A program made the translations under genes and the position numbers. This document shows, one piece after another, positions 6,928-14,356 of a stretch of 19,443 bases of DNA (position 1 is its first letter; the number at the start of each line of letters is the position of its first letter). The notes below the pieces were generated by a model. That model did no database searches, was not told where the DNA came from, and worked only from the letters and a program-made list of their open reading frames with translations. Origin of the DNA: an uncultured Bacilli bacterium (GTDB lineage Bacteria > Bacillota_I > Bacilli_A > RF39 > UBA660); contig CAQRXS010000010.1 of NCBI GenBank assembly GCA_948874605.1, positions 1-19,443 of the forward strand, in the 5' to 3' direction.

Positions 6928-6956
6928 ATATTACCTTATTTATCCATATATTTCAA
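6928..6956 (-). promoter_or_regulatory. Promoter of thyX
   Basis: TTGAAA (6956-6951), a 17-base spacer and TAATAT (6933-6928) on the minus strand. The leader to the ATG at 6883 is about 38 nt, too short for a riboswitch, and no hairpin is evident in it. Confidence 0.65.
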
Positions 6957-6978
6957 TAATTTTTAGAATAATGTGTAA

Positions 6979-7001
6979 TAAAAAAAGAAAGACATTGTCT
7001 C
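6979..7001 (-). terminator. Probable terminator after the unknown gene at 7026
   Basis: On the minus strand AGAC/GTCT form a short stem with a 3-base loop, followed by TTCTTTTTTTATT. The stem is only 4-5 bp, so efficiency is doubtful, but the U-rich tail and its place between the gene and the thyX promoter fit. Confidence 0.45.
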
Positions 7002-7025
7002 ACTTTTCCGTGCATCATTTACCTA

Positions 7026-7703
7026 CTATTTTTTGATTAATTGGTAAGGTATCTCATACTTTTGTAATTCTTCTTCTCTTGGCAACTTACTTCCCACAAA
7101 CCCAAAGTTTCTAATTGCAATGTTTCTAATTGAGCCATAAATTTCTGTATTTGTAACATCTAGTACGAATGATGCATCTGTTACACTAAAAGGAATTGCA
7201 CTATAGTTAAATATTTCCTCTTCCATTCTTTCTTCTGGTTTAATTGTTCCATCTGTATATTGCTTTGTAATATGAATAATCTCACCGGTTTCATTTCTGT
7301 AAATCTCGCATAGAAAATCGTCTCTGTTTGCGAAAGAAGAAACAAATGTTACCCTTGATACTTTTAATGCTTCTAATCTTCTAGCATTTTCTAAATAAAG
7401 ATTTACTAAGGAAAATTTGTATTGAATACTTCTTAATGTATTTAATATATGTTTTCTTTGGTTCCCATTTTCTAAATTTAATTGTTCTAATTCTCTATGC
7501 TCTTTTAAGTAAGCAATTATATCTTTATGCTTTTTGGCAAATGAAGCTAAATCACATTCGCTTTCAAATAGTGTTTGGCGAATTAAATCCTCTCTAGTTG
7601 ATATATCTTGTATATCTTGTACAAGATTCATAATCGGTTCAAGCCCCTCTTTTTTTACAGTTTCAAATAATTGACAATAGGCTGTACTTTCTAAAATATC
7701 CAT
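7026..7703 (-). CDS. Hypothetical cytoplasmic protein
   Basis: A 225-residue protein I do not recognise. There is no signal peptide or membrane segment, so it is probably cytoplasmic. The first ~115 residues look helical and charged, with coiled-coil-like stretches such as 'DIIAYLKEHRELEQLNLENG' and 'FSLVNLYLENARRLEALKVS'. The remainder alternates short hydrophobic strands ('RVTFVSSFANRDDFLCEIYR', 'GEIIHITKQYTDGTI', 'ASFVLDVTNTEIYGSIRN'), suggesting a beta-rich C-terminal domain. It has no repeated motif or obvious catalytic signature. The ATG at 7703 has AAGGAG 7 bases upstream and a good extended -10 before it, so it is very likely a real gene. It lies between the metal-resistance operon and thyX but has its own promoter. 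Confidence 0.75.
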   Translation of the reverse strand: MDILESTAYCQLFETVKKEGLEPIMNLVQDIQDISTREDLIRQTLFESECDLASFAKKHKDIIAYLKEHRELEQLNLENGNQRKHILNTLRSIQYKFSLVNLYLENARRLEALKVSRVTFVSSFANRDDFLCEIYRNETGEIIHITKQYTDGTIKPEERMEEEIFNYSAIPFSVTDASFVLDVTNTEIYGSIRNIAIRNFGFVGSKLPREEELQKYEIPYQLIKK

Positions 7704-7725
7704 AAAACATCTCCTTACTGATTCA

Positions 7726-7734
7726 AGTATAGCA
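7726..7734 (-). promoter_or_regulatory. Extended -10 promoter of the unknown gene
   Basis: TGCTATACT on the minus strand matches the extended -10. The -35 region (TTTTAA) is weak. No convincing terminator separates it from the end of the Cu-ATPase gene 22 bases upstream, so some read-through from the metal operon is possible. Confidence 0.6.
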
Positions 7735-7756
7735 TCCGTTTTATGAATTTAAAAGT

Positions 7757-9964
7757 TTATTTTAATGAGTACTTTAATCTTAGCGTATTTAAAATCACAG
7801 TAAAACTACTTAAAACCATTGCAAGACTAGCAAGCATAGGATTTAAAGAAATCCCTAAAGGATGTAATAATCCCATGGCAACTGGAATCATTAAAATATT
7901 ATAGAAAAAGGCCCAAAATAAATTTTGTTTTATTTTTTGAACTGTTTTTTTACTAATACGGATTAATTTTACTATGCTCTTTAAATCATTTTTTGTTAAT
8001 ATAACATCAGAAGAATCCATGGCAATTTCTGTTCCACTTTTAACGCTTACACCAATATCGGAGCTTGCTAGAGCAGGACTATCATTTATGCCGTCACCAC
8101 ACATCATAACCATACCTTCTTCTTTTTTTAATTTTTTGATGACTTCGACTTTTTCTTTTGGTAAAACGTTAGATATTACAGTTTTAATTCCAATCGACTT
8201 GGCAATTTTTTTGGCAGTTTGTTCATTATCACCGGTTAACATGATGACTTCTATTTTCATATCAGAAAGATTTTTTATAACATTCTTTGCTTCTTCTCGC
8301 ACTGTATCATTTACACCAATAAGAGCTAACACTATATTATCTTTCGCTATATAAACAATACTATTACCAAGAGTCGCTAGACGATTCTCATCTTCTTGAT
8401 ATTTATTTGAAATTTTATATTTTTTTAACATTTCCCTATTACCAACTATGATTTTTTGATTTTCTATTTCTCCTATCATACCACAGCCAGGAATATTTTT
8501 TAGATTATTTACAGTTTTTCTCGCAATGCTATTTTTCTCTAAATAGTCTGTAAAAGCTTTAGCAATTGGGTGTGAAGAGTTTGCTTCTAGGCTTCCCGCT
8601 AGTTGTAATAATTCATTTTTTGGTAAATTACTATAATTTATAATTTCAGCAATTTGCAATTTTCCATAAGTTAGAGTTCCCGTTTTATCAAAAACGATTG
8701 TTTTTACTTTGGAAGCATTTTCTAGTATTTCACTTTTTTTAATTAGAATACCTTTTGTAGCACACAAGCCTTCACTCACCATAATTGCAAGTGGTGTTGC
8801 GAGCCCTAAACTACAAGGACACGCGACTACTAAAATGGTAACAAATGTTAATACGGCATTTTCAAAAGTCTGTCCAAAACTCAAATATAATAACATTGTA
8901 AGGATAGCAATTATTATTACACAGGGTACAAAGTAGCTTGATACTTTATCTGCCACTTTAGCTATTCTAGCTTTGGTATTAGAAGCTTCTAGGACCAGTT
9001 TTACAATTTCAGAAACTGTTGAATAGGCACCTATTCCCGTTGCCATGTATTCAATGTATCCATCATAATTCATACTTCCTGCTAGGACTTTATCCCCAAC
9101 GCTTTTTGATACCGGTTTACTTTCTCCCGTTATGAAAGATTCATCTAGATGCGCATTGCCATAAATAATACTTCCGTCTACCGCGATTTTTTCACCAGCT
9201 TTCGAGACAACAATGTCTCCTTTTTTTATTTCATCTAAATTCACAAGTTTTAGTTCATTATCCACTTTAATTGTCGCTTGGTTTGGAGTTATGGTAACAA
9301 GTTTTTGGATTGCTTCCTTTGTTTTATCTTTACTAAATCCATCTATATACCTTCCAAGCTTTATAAAATAAATGACAGTAGCTGAGGATTCAAAATAAAG
9401 ATTCATAACAGCAGAAGAAGTCCCTTTACTTACTAAGTACATATTGTATAAACTGTAAAGAAAACTAGTAATTACTCCGATTCCAACTAATGTATCCATG
9501 TTAGGTGTTTTATGAAGTAAATTCTTGTAACCATTTTTTAAAATATCCAAGCCATAAATTAGAAAACACAATGTTAGAATAAGTAGACAAATCATATAGT
9601 TCCAGGGATGAGTGTGTGGATCTAGTATGGATATTATTGGCAGGTTTATCATGTGTCCCATTGATATATACATCATGAAAATTATTAAAAATGTATGGAT
9701 GATAAAGATTATTTTTTCTTGTTTCGTTTTTTGTTCTATTTTTATTTCTTTGAATTCTCCTAAGCTTTTAAAACCAGCGTTTTTTACAAACTCTTCTAGT
9801 TTTTCGAGATTTAGCTTTTTCTCATCGTATTCGATTGTCGTGGTTGCCATAACAAGATTTACTATTGCCTTTTCAATCCCATCTTGTTTGTTTAAATATT
9901 TTTCTAACCCACTTGAACAAGCGGCACAAGTCATTCCTTCAATCGATAAAATGATTTTTTTCAT
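7757..9964 (-). CDS. copA: Cu(+)-exporting P1B-type ATPase
   Basis: A 735-residue heavy-metal P-type ATPase that pumps Cu(+) out of the cytosol. Domains in order: one N-terminal HMA domain with 'GMTCAACSSG' (Cys13, Cys16), helices from about residue 85, the actuator domain with 'TGES' (279-282), and the membrane metal site 'CPC' (382-384). The phosphorylation motif is 'DKTGT' with Asp426, followed by 'SSHPIAKAF' (nucleotide domain) and 'GDGINDSPAL'. The last helices carry 'FYNILMIP' and 'NPMLASLAMVLSSFTV'. The TM7 Asn-Tyr pair (here YN) and the TM8 'M-x-x-S-S' pattern mark the P1B-1 (Cu+/Ag+) subgroup rather than the Zn/Cd type. The ATG overlaps the CopZ-like gene by 4 bases (ATGA), so translation is probably coupled. 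It is last in an operon headed by a CadC-like ArsR sensor. Confidence 0.95.
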   Translation of the reverse strand: MKKIILSIEGMTCAACSSGLEKYLNKQDGIEKAIVNLVMATTTIEYDEKKLNLEKLEEFVKNAGFKSLGEFKEIKIEQKTKQEKIIFIIHTFLIIFMMYISMGHMINLPIISILDPHTHPWNYMICLLILTLCFLIYGLDILKNGYKNLLHKTPNMDTLVGIGVITSFLYSLYNMYLVSKGTSSAVMNLYFESSATVIYFIKLGRYIDGFSKDKTKEAIQKLVTITPNQATIKVDNELKLVNLDEIKKGDIVVSKAGEKIAVDGSIIYGNAHLDESFITGESKPVSKSVGDKVLAGSMNYDGYIEYMATGIGAYSTVSEIVKLVLEASNTKARIAKVADKVSSYFVPCVIIIAILTMLLYLSFGQTFENAVLTFVTILVVACPCSLGLATPLAIMVSEGLCATKGILIKKSEILENASKVKTIVFDKTGTLTYGKLQIAEIINYSNLPKNELLQLAGSLEANSSHPIAKAFTDYLEKNSIARKTVNNLKNIPGCGMIGEIENQKIIVGNREMLKKYKISNKYQEDENRLATLGNSIVYIAKDNIVLALIGVNDTVREEAKNVIKNLSDMKIEVIMLTGDNEQTAKKIAKSIGIKTVISNVLPKEKVEVIKKLKKEEGMVMMCGDGINDSPALASSDIGVSVKSGTEIAMDSSDVILTKNDLKSIVKLIRISKKTVQKIKQNLFWAFFYNILMIPVAMGLLHPLGISLNPMLASLAMVLSSFTVILNTLRLKYSLK

Positions 9965-10179
9965 TTATGTGAGTCTCCTATTACTTCAAAACCAAGATCT
10001 TCTATTTTTTCATAAATTAAATTTATATCCATTTCTTTGTTTGTTTTGATCGTAACCAGTTCTTTTTGATAGTCTGCTTGCACATCCAATATCCCATCTA
10101 TTGTTTTTAGCACATTTTGGATTCTATTTTCACAGCCATTACAGACCATATTTTTCACTTTTATTTTTATTGTAATCAT
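9961..10179 (-). CDS. copZ: CopZ-like HMA metallochaperone
   Basis: A 72-residue free-standing HMA domain. 'MVCNGC' (Cys13, Cys16) is the metal-binding loop, and the beta-alpha-beta-beta-alpha-beta pattern is complete, with 'GILDVQADYQKELVTIKT' in the middle. Proteins of this size deliver Cu(+) to the N-terminal domain of CopA. The gene lies directly before, and overlaps by 4 bases, the Cu-ATPase gene. It starts 4 bases after the stop of the Zn/Cd-type ATPase, with an AAAGGATG ribosome site reaching into that stop. Because it sits between the two pumps, service to the Cu pump is an inference from its neighbour and from the usual copA-copZ pairing. The loop lacks the common 'MxCxxC' Thr or His variations that would point to another metal. 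Confidence 0.88.
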   Translation of the reverse strand: MITIKIKVKNMVCNGCENRIQNVLKTIDGILDVQADYQKELVTIKTNKEMDINLIYEKIEDLGFEVIGDSHK

Positions 10180-10183
10180 TTCA

Positions 10184-12034
10184 TTACATCCTTTCTATTT
10201 TACTAACTCTTAATACTCTTAAGGCATTTAATATTGCGATTATAGATACACCGACATCGGCGAAAACTGAGGCCCACATGGTAGAAATTCCAAGACATGC
10301 GAGCAAAAGAACTACTATTTTTACGGTTATGGCAAAAATAATATTTTCTTTCACGATTCTCATCGTTTTTTGTGATAGTTTAATAGCGCTTACGATTTTT
10401 TTTAGTTCGTCGGTCATAATTACGATATCAGAAGCTTCTATTGCACTATCAGCACCCAAGCCACCCATGGCAAAGCCGATATCTGCAATTGCTAAAACTG
10501 GGGCATCATTAATTCCGTCTCCTACAAAAGCAACTTTACTACCCTCTTTTTTCTTTTGTAATAAATTTTCAAATTGTAAAACTTTATCTTGTGGTAATAA
10601 ATCCGTATAAATTTCGTCAATTCCTAAATTTTTGGCAACACTTTGGCCAACACTTTGACGGTCTCCTGTAAGCATTACTGTTTTTTTAATAAAATTTTGT
10701 TTTAACTCCTTGATAGTTTGCTTAGCATCTTCTTTTACCTTATCCGCAATTAAAAGATAACCTTTATATTCTCCATCTATGGCAATATTCAAGATTGTAC
10801 CTACTTCATTACATTTTTCAAACTTGATATTATTTTTAGCCATCCACTTTTCATTCCCTACAAGAACAGTATGTTTGTTTATTTCTGCTTTTATTCCATA
10901 GCCTGGTAATTCTTCTACATTTTTAATTTGTGATTCCTCTATTTTGCTTGCATAGGAATTTTTTATTGCTTCCGCAATAGGATGACTTGAATATTTTTCG
11001 GCATATGCAGCATACTTTAAAATCTCTTCTTTTGTAGCATTTGTAGGTTCAATTTTTTGCACCTCAAAAACTCCTTTTGTCAAAGTTCCAGTTTTATCAA
11101 AAACAACAGTATCTACTTTAGATAAAGCCTCTAAATAATTGCTTCCTTTGATTAGAATTCCCATTCTACTAGCTCCACCTATTCCCCCAAAGAAACTAAG
11201 TGGAATAGATATTACTAAGGCACAGGGACAGGAAACGACTAAAAATGATAAAGCCCTATAAATCCAAACAGAAAAGTTTTCTTTGGTTATTAATGGAACT
11301 ATTACAGCAATGAAAGCGGCTAATAGGACTACAACTGGAGTATAATATTTGGCAAACTTTGTGATAAAATTTTCTGAAGAAGATTTTTTGCTACTTGCAG
11401 ATTCCACTAAATTAAGTATTTTACTAACAGTGGAATCCCCATACTCTTTCGTTACTTTAATTTTTATCAAGCCATTTAGGTTTATACAACCACTTAAAAC
11501 AGCATCTTGGGCGGTGACATCTCGAGGAAGCGCTTCCCCTGTAAGCGCTTTGGTATCTAGACTAGAAGATCCTTCTATTATATTACCATCTAAAGGGATT
11601 TTTTCACCTGGTTTTACAACAATAATGTCATCAACTTTTACTTCTTTAGGATTTACTTTTTGTAAAGTTTCGTTCACTAATAGATTTGCATCATCTGGTC
11701 TTATGTTCATGAGAGAAGAAATTGATTTCCTAGATTTATTTACGGCATATTTTTGGAAAAATTCTCCAATTTGGTAAAATAACATGACAGCCACGGCTTC
11801 TGGTAATTCTTGAATTGCAATTGCCCCGATAGTTGCTACAGCCATTAGAAAGTTTTCATCAAATATTTTTCCTCTTAGGATATTACGCAAGGCTTTTTTT
11901 AGAATCTCAAAACCTACACATAAATAACTTAAAATAAAGAGGCAATTATTTAACCAAATATATTCAAACTTTACTAATATAGCAATTAGAAATAAAAACA
12001 AAGAAATAATTATCTTAATACCCTTTTTCTTCAT
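10184..12034 (-). CDS. Zn/Cd/Pb-type P1B ATPase lacking a fused HMA domain
   Basis: A 616-residue P-type ATPase of the ZntA/CadA (P1B-2) group that exports Zn(2+), Cd(2+) or Pb(2+). The protein begins directly with membrane helices. The actuator motif is 'TGEALP' (165-170), with Ala where 'TGES' usually has Ser. The transport site is 'SCPCAL' (Cys269, Cys271), and the phosphorylated Asp is D313 in 'DKTGTLT'. 'SSHPIAEAI' and 'GDGINDAPVLAIADIGFAMG' follow. The last helix has 'FADVGVSIIAILNALR', with the Asp-x-Gly typical of the divalent-metal subgroup. The N-terminal HMA domain normally fused to this family is encoded separately by the preceding gene, whose stop overlaps this ATG (ATGA, 4 bases). 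Expression is therefore expected to be coupled. I leave the symbol blank because zntA and cadA cannot be told apart here. Confidence 0.93.
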   Translation of the reverse strand: MKKKGIKIIISLFLFLIAILVKFEYIWLNNCLFILSYLCVGFEILKKALRNILRGKIFDENFLMAVATIGAIAIQELPEAVAVMLFYQIGEFFQKYAVNKSRKSISSLMNIRPDDANLLVNETLQKVNPKEVKVDDIIVVKPGEKIPLDGNIIEGSSSLDTKALTGEALPRDVTAQDAVLSGCINLNGLIKIKVTKEYGDSTVSKILNLVESASSKKSSSENFITKFAKYYTPVVVLLAAFIAVIVPLITKENFSVWIYRALSFLVVSCPCALVISIPLSFFGGIGGASRMGILIKGSNYLEALSKVDTVVFDKTGTLTKGVFEVQKIEPTNATKEEILKYAAYAEKYSSHPIAEAIKNSYASKIEESQIKNVEELPGYGIKAEINKHTVLVGNEKWMAKNNIKFEKCNEVGTILNIAIDGEYKGYLLIADKVKEDAKQTIKELKQNFIKKTVMLTGDRQSVGQSVAKNLGIDEIYTDLLPQDKVLQFENLLQKKKEGSKVAFVGDGINDAPVLAIADIGFAMGGLGADSAIEASDIVIMTDELKKIVSAIKLSQKTMRIVKENIIFAITVKIVVLLLACLGISTMWASVFADVGVSIIAILNALRVLRVSKIERM

Positions 12035-12252
12035 ATTTCTTGAACCTCTACATCTGGTTCTTCTTTTTTTATAACTTTTTTTACCTTTTTCATTATTTCT
12101 TCTTTCTGCTCTTCGTCATAAATTAATTCCATTCTTTGTAGTAAAAAATTTATATTTACTTGTTGTATTCCTTCTATTTTCTCAATGACTCTTTCTAGCT
12201 CTAAAGCACAATTTGCACAGTCTAAACCTTCTATTTTAAAATTACTTTTCAT
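12031..12252 (-). CDS. Free-standing HMA domain of the Zn/Cd ATPase
   Basis: A 73-residue heavy-metal-associated domain. 'GLDCANCALELE' (Cys12, Cys15) matches the N-terminal HMA domains of ZntA/CadA pumps ('LDCANCAxxIE') better than CopZ ('MxCxxC'). The tail 'EEPDVEVQEI' is acidic. It lies between the ArsR gene, which it overlaps by 11 bases, and the Zn/Cd ATPase gene, which it overlaps by 4 bases. The simplest reading is that the metal-binding domain usually fused to the ATPase has been split off and acts in trans. A role as a separate Zn/Cd chaperone is equally possible. The ATG is supported by a purine-rich ribosome site (TAGGAGGA) inside the arsR-like gene. Confidence 0.85.
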   Translation of the reverse strand: MKSNFKIEGLDCANCALELERVIEKIEGIQQVNINFLLQRMELIYDEEQKEEIMKKVKKVIKKEEPDVEVQEI

Positions 12253-12628
12253 TTTCTATTCCTCCTAACCTTTTATGTTCAATATGTTCGATACCAATTT
12301 CTATTACTTTTTTTACATGATCATCATCGAGCGTATAATAAACTTCTTTTCCCATTTTTCGACATTTTACTATCCCACTTCTTCTTAAAGTACCTAATTG
12401 ATGTGAAATGGATGACTTACTCATCGATAAAACATTTGCAATATCACAGACGCACATTTCTTTTTTATCTAAAGCATACAAAATTTTCATTCTTGTTGAG
12501 TCTCCTAATATTTTATAAAAATCTGCGATTGTATAAAAGAAATCTTCTGATAACATTTCTTTTGACATTTTTTCTACGATATCTTTGTGAATGACATTAC
12601 AATCACATATAAATTCATTTTTTGCCAT
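12242..12628 (-). CDS. CadC-like ArsR/SmtB metal-sensing repressor
   Basis: A 128-residue ArsR/SmtB repressor that releases DNA on binding metal. The winged helix-turn-helix is clear: 'MCVCDIANVLSMSKSSISHQ' (58-77) contains the recognition helix, and 'GKEVYYTL' is the wing. Two classical metal sites appear complete. The alpha3N site has Cys59 and Cys61 in the 'CVCD' motif plus Cys8 and Cys10 near the N terminus (Cd/Pb/Bi in CadC). The alpha5 site has D102, H104, H115 and H118 with the exact DxH-x10-HxxH spacing of CzrA/SmtB (Zn). This predicts a Cd/Pb/Zn sensor. It heads the operon and overlaps the HMA gene by 11 bases. AGAAGGAG precedes the ATG at 12628. Two palindromes upstream are its likely operators, so the operon should be autoregulated. 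Confidence 0.93.
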   Translation of the reverse strand: MAKNEFICDCNVIHKDIVEKMSKEMLSEDFFYTIADFYKILGDSTRMKILYALDKKEMCVCDIANVLSMSKSSISHQLGTLRRSGIVKCRKMGKEVYYTLDDDHVKKVIEIGIEHIEHKRLGGIENEK

Positions 12629-12661
12629 ATCCTACTCCTTCTAATATATTTTATGCGTTAA

Positions 12662-12677
12662 TTGAATAATCGTTCAA
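12662..12677. promoter_or_regulatory. Second ArsR-type operator (downstream of transcription start)
   Basis: The inverted repeat TTGAA-N6-TTCAA covers the predicted start region of the metal operon. It shares its half-sites with the palindrome at 12693-12708. Centres are 31 bp apart, close to three helical turns. Confidence 0.65.
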
Positions 12678-12685
12678 CCATAAAT

Positions 12686-12715
12686 ATTATAGTTGAATAG
12701 CCATTCAATTGTCAA
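12686..12715 (-). promoter_or_regulatory. Promoter of the metal-resistance operon
   Basis: A perfect TTGACA (12715-12710) and a perfect TATAAT (12691-12686) on the minus strand, separated by 18 bases. The predicted start is near 12679, giving a leader of about 50 nt. The spacer is almost filled by an ArsR-type palindrome, so bound repressor would block RNA polymerase. Confidence 0.85.
12693..12708. promoter_or_regulatory. First ArsR-type operator (inside the promoter spacer)
   Basis: A perfect inverted repeat, TTGAAT-N4-ATTCAA, lies between the -35 and -10 boxes. Its size and half-sites resemble the CadC/CzrA operators of Bacillota (TCAAATA/TATTTGA type). Confidence 0.75.
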
Positions 12716-12737
12716 TTTCTTTTTTACTTCTCTTTAC

Positions 12738-12772
12738 AAAAAGAACAAATTTTTTTCAAACTTGTTCTTTTT
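12738..12772 (-). terminator. Strong terminator after the YjbR gene
   Basis: AAAAAGAACAA and TTGTTCTTTTT pair perfectly over 11 bp, with further pairs inside the loop. The A- and T-rich flanks would allow it to work in both directions. It separates the phosphoesterase operon from the metal-resistance operon. The rest of 12629-12839 holds the metal promoter, its operators and a short open frame described in the findings. Confidence 0.8.
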
Positions 12773-12839
12773 CTTTAACCATTCATTTTGTCACTTAATT
12801 TTTTTGGCATTTTCTTAATGATATTAATACCAAATTTCT

Positions 12840-13526
12840 TTAATTTTTCAAATCTTTTCTTTGTTCTATTAATTCATAGCTTTTCTTTATATAATACATT
12901 ATTTCATCATCTTTTAAGGTATCATCTAAAAGAATCGTAATCCAGTTCTTTTTATTCATATGATATGCAGGATAAAAGTTTTTTTCTTTTAATAACGATT
13001 GGATCTCTTCCTCTTTTAATTTTACATTTAATATTTCAACTTCTTCTTCACCTTCTGCAATTTTATTTTTCTTGATATTCATAATCGCGGCATACCATTT
13101 TGCGTTTCTTTGACTTCGAAACACTCCACAACCCGGAAATTTAGGCCAAAGAAATTCTGGAGAATCCTTATATAGTTTTAAAATATTACTAGCTATTCGA
13201 TTTGCTTGATTTGAAAAAAAGTATTTTGGCGTAGTACACTTTTCTCTTATATCAATTAAAATATTTTTAAATTCTTCTTTTATTTTACTCACAAATTGCC
13301 CCTTTTGATTTTCAAGACGATGATTGGTATACTCACTCTCAAAGTTTAAATCAAATATTTTCCCTTTTACTACACCAAGTTCTGAAACTACTATGTCTAC
13401 ACGAAAAGTATCATTACATATTTTTTTGGATATTATGTAGTTTTCGTTTTGTTTTATAAATCCATAGGATAGTAGTTTATTCAAATCTATTTTACTCTTT
13501 TGAAATATCTCATTTTCTATATTCAT
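12840..13526 (-). CDS. Two-domain YjbR/MmcQ family protein
   Basis: A 228-residue protein whose C-terminal half is a YjbR/MmcQ (CyaY-like fold) domain. The family pattern is easy to see: 'FLWPKFPGCGVFRSQRNAKW' (about 123-142), a strand pair, 'VEILNVKLKEEEIQSLL', and the diagnostic 'FYPAYHMNKKNWITILLDD' (about 184-202), ending in 'IKKSYELI'. The N-terminal ~100 residues form a separate alpha/beta domain that often accompanies YjbR in Bacillota; I cannot name its function. YjbR domains are thought to bind DNA, but biochemical roles are poorly defined. AGAGG lies 6 bases before the ATG. It follows the MBL-fold gene by 12 bases and ends the operon. An alternative reading frame runs on past its stop to the terminator (see findings). 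Confidence 0.85.
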   Translation of the reverse strand: MNIENEIFQKSKIDLNKLLSYGFIKQNENYIISKKICNDTFRVDIVVSELGVVKGKIFDLNFESEYTNHRLENQKGQFVSKIKEEFKNILIDIREKCTTPKYFFSNQANRIASNILKLYKDSPEFLWPKFPGCGVFRSQRNAKWYAAIMNIKKNKIAEGEEEVEILNVKLKEEEIQSLLKEKNFYPAYHMNKKNWITILLDDTLKDDEIMYYIKKSYELIEQRKDLKN

Positions 13527-13538
13527 CTTATACCTCTC

Positions 13539-14342
13539 TTAAATTTCTAGTTCTAGCCCTACACCAACTTCATAAATTTTCATTTGTTTCGCAATTTCAA
13601 TTTTGGCTTCTAGAGAAATACAATGACATGGATATAATAATTTTATATCATTCTTTTTTAAGTATTTTATTGTTTCTTTTAATCTAGTATCATTTTCAAA
13701 TAAATGGAATCCTCCTATTACGCCATATACTCTTTCTTCCTTACAAACTTCCTTAGCATATTCTATGATATTACAGATGCCACTGTGAGAACAGCCAGTT
13801 ATAATAAATAAACCATTTTCATTTTTATAAACTAAAGCAGAATCTTCTTCAAGCTGATCTTTTATTTTTCTTCCATCTTGGATAGTTTTACCTATACTGT
13901 ATCTATCCTCAAAATTATTTGAAACAGGTATTTCTCCTAAATAAGTAATATTTTTACTTATACTAATTGGCTTTTTCGACAAATTTAGTTTACATACTTT
14001 TGAGAGTTCTTCTTTTGATAAAGGAGAGCCAATATATAGCCCTGTTGCATCTTCCTTATAATTAAATGATTCTGGATGTGATATTAATTCGATGTTTCTT
14101 TTTTCTTGAAAAAAGTATTGAAGTCCTCCTGTATGATCATCATGACCATGCGATATTACTAATTTATTTACTTTATTTAAATCTATATTCATTTTTTTTG
14201 CATTTGTTATAAAGGCATCTGAATATCCGACATCAAATAATATTTTATCCTCACCATCTTCTATGTAATAACTAACACCAGGTTCTCCTAGGTAGTACAT
14301 ATCTATAAACGTATTGTTATCTTCTAAAACTTTTAATTTCAT
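13539..14342 (-). CDS. MBL-fold metallo-hydrolase
   Basis: A 267-residue metallo-beta-lactamase-fold hydrolase. The metal-binding motif HxHxDH is 'SHGHDDHTGG' (His65, His67, Asp69, His70). Further ligands are expected in 'TGCSHSGICNII' and in 'GGFHLF', and 'YPCHCIS' lies near the C terminus. This set of motifs matches the subgroup annotated as 7,8-dihydropterin-6-yl-methyl-4-(beta-D-ribofuranosyl)aminobenzene 5'-phosphate synthase-like enzymes, which in bacteria are of unsettled function. I do not transfer the archaeal pathway role. There is no signal peptide, so it is cytoplasmic. AGAAAGG lies upstream of the ATG at 14342. It starts 14 bases after the phosphoesterase gene and is followed after 12 bases by YjbR, so the three are co-transcribed. 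Confidence 0.9.
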   Translation of the reverse strand: MKLKVLEDNNTFIDMYYLGEPGVSYYIEDGEDKILFDVGYSDAFITNAKKMNIDLNKVNKLVISHGHDDHTGGLQYFFQEKRNIELISHPESFNYKEDATGLYIGSPLSKEELSKVCKLNLSKKPISISKNITYLGEIPVSNNFEDRYSIGKTIQDGRKIKDQLEEDSALVYKNENGLFIITGCSHSGICNIIEYAKEVCKEERVYGVIGGFHLFENDTRLKETIKYLKKNDIKLLYPCHCISLEAKIEIAKQMKIYEVGVGLELEI

Positions 14343-14356
14343 TTTCTCAAACCTTT

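Noticed and set aside
7735..7760. A terminator after the Cu-ATPase gene.
   Set aside because: Only a weak A/T-only inverted repeat (TTAAAA/TTTTAA) is present, without a convincing stem or U tract.
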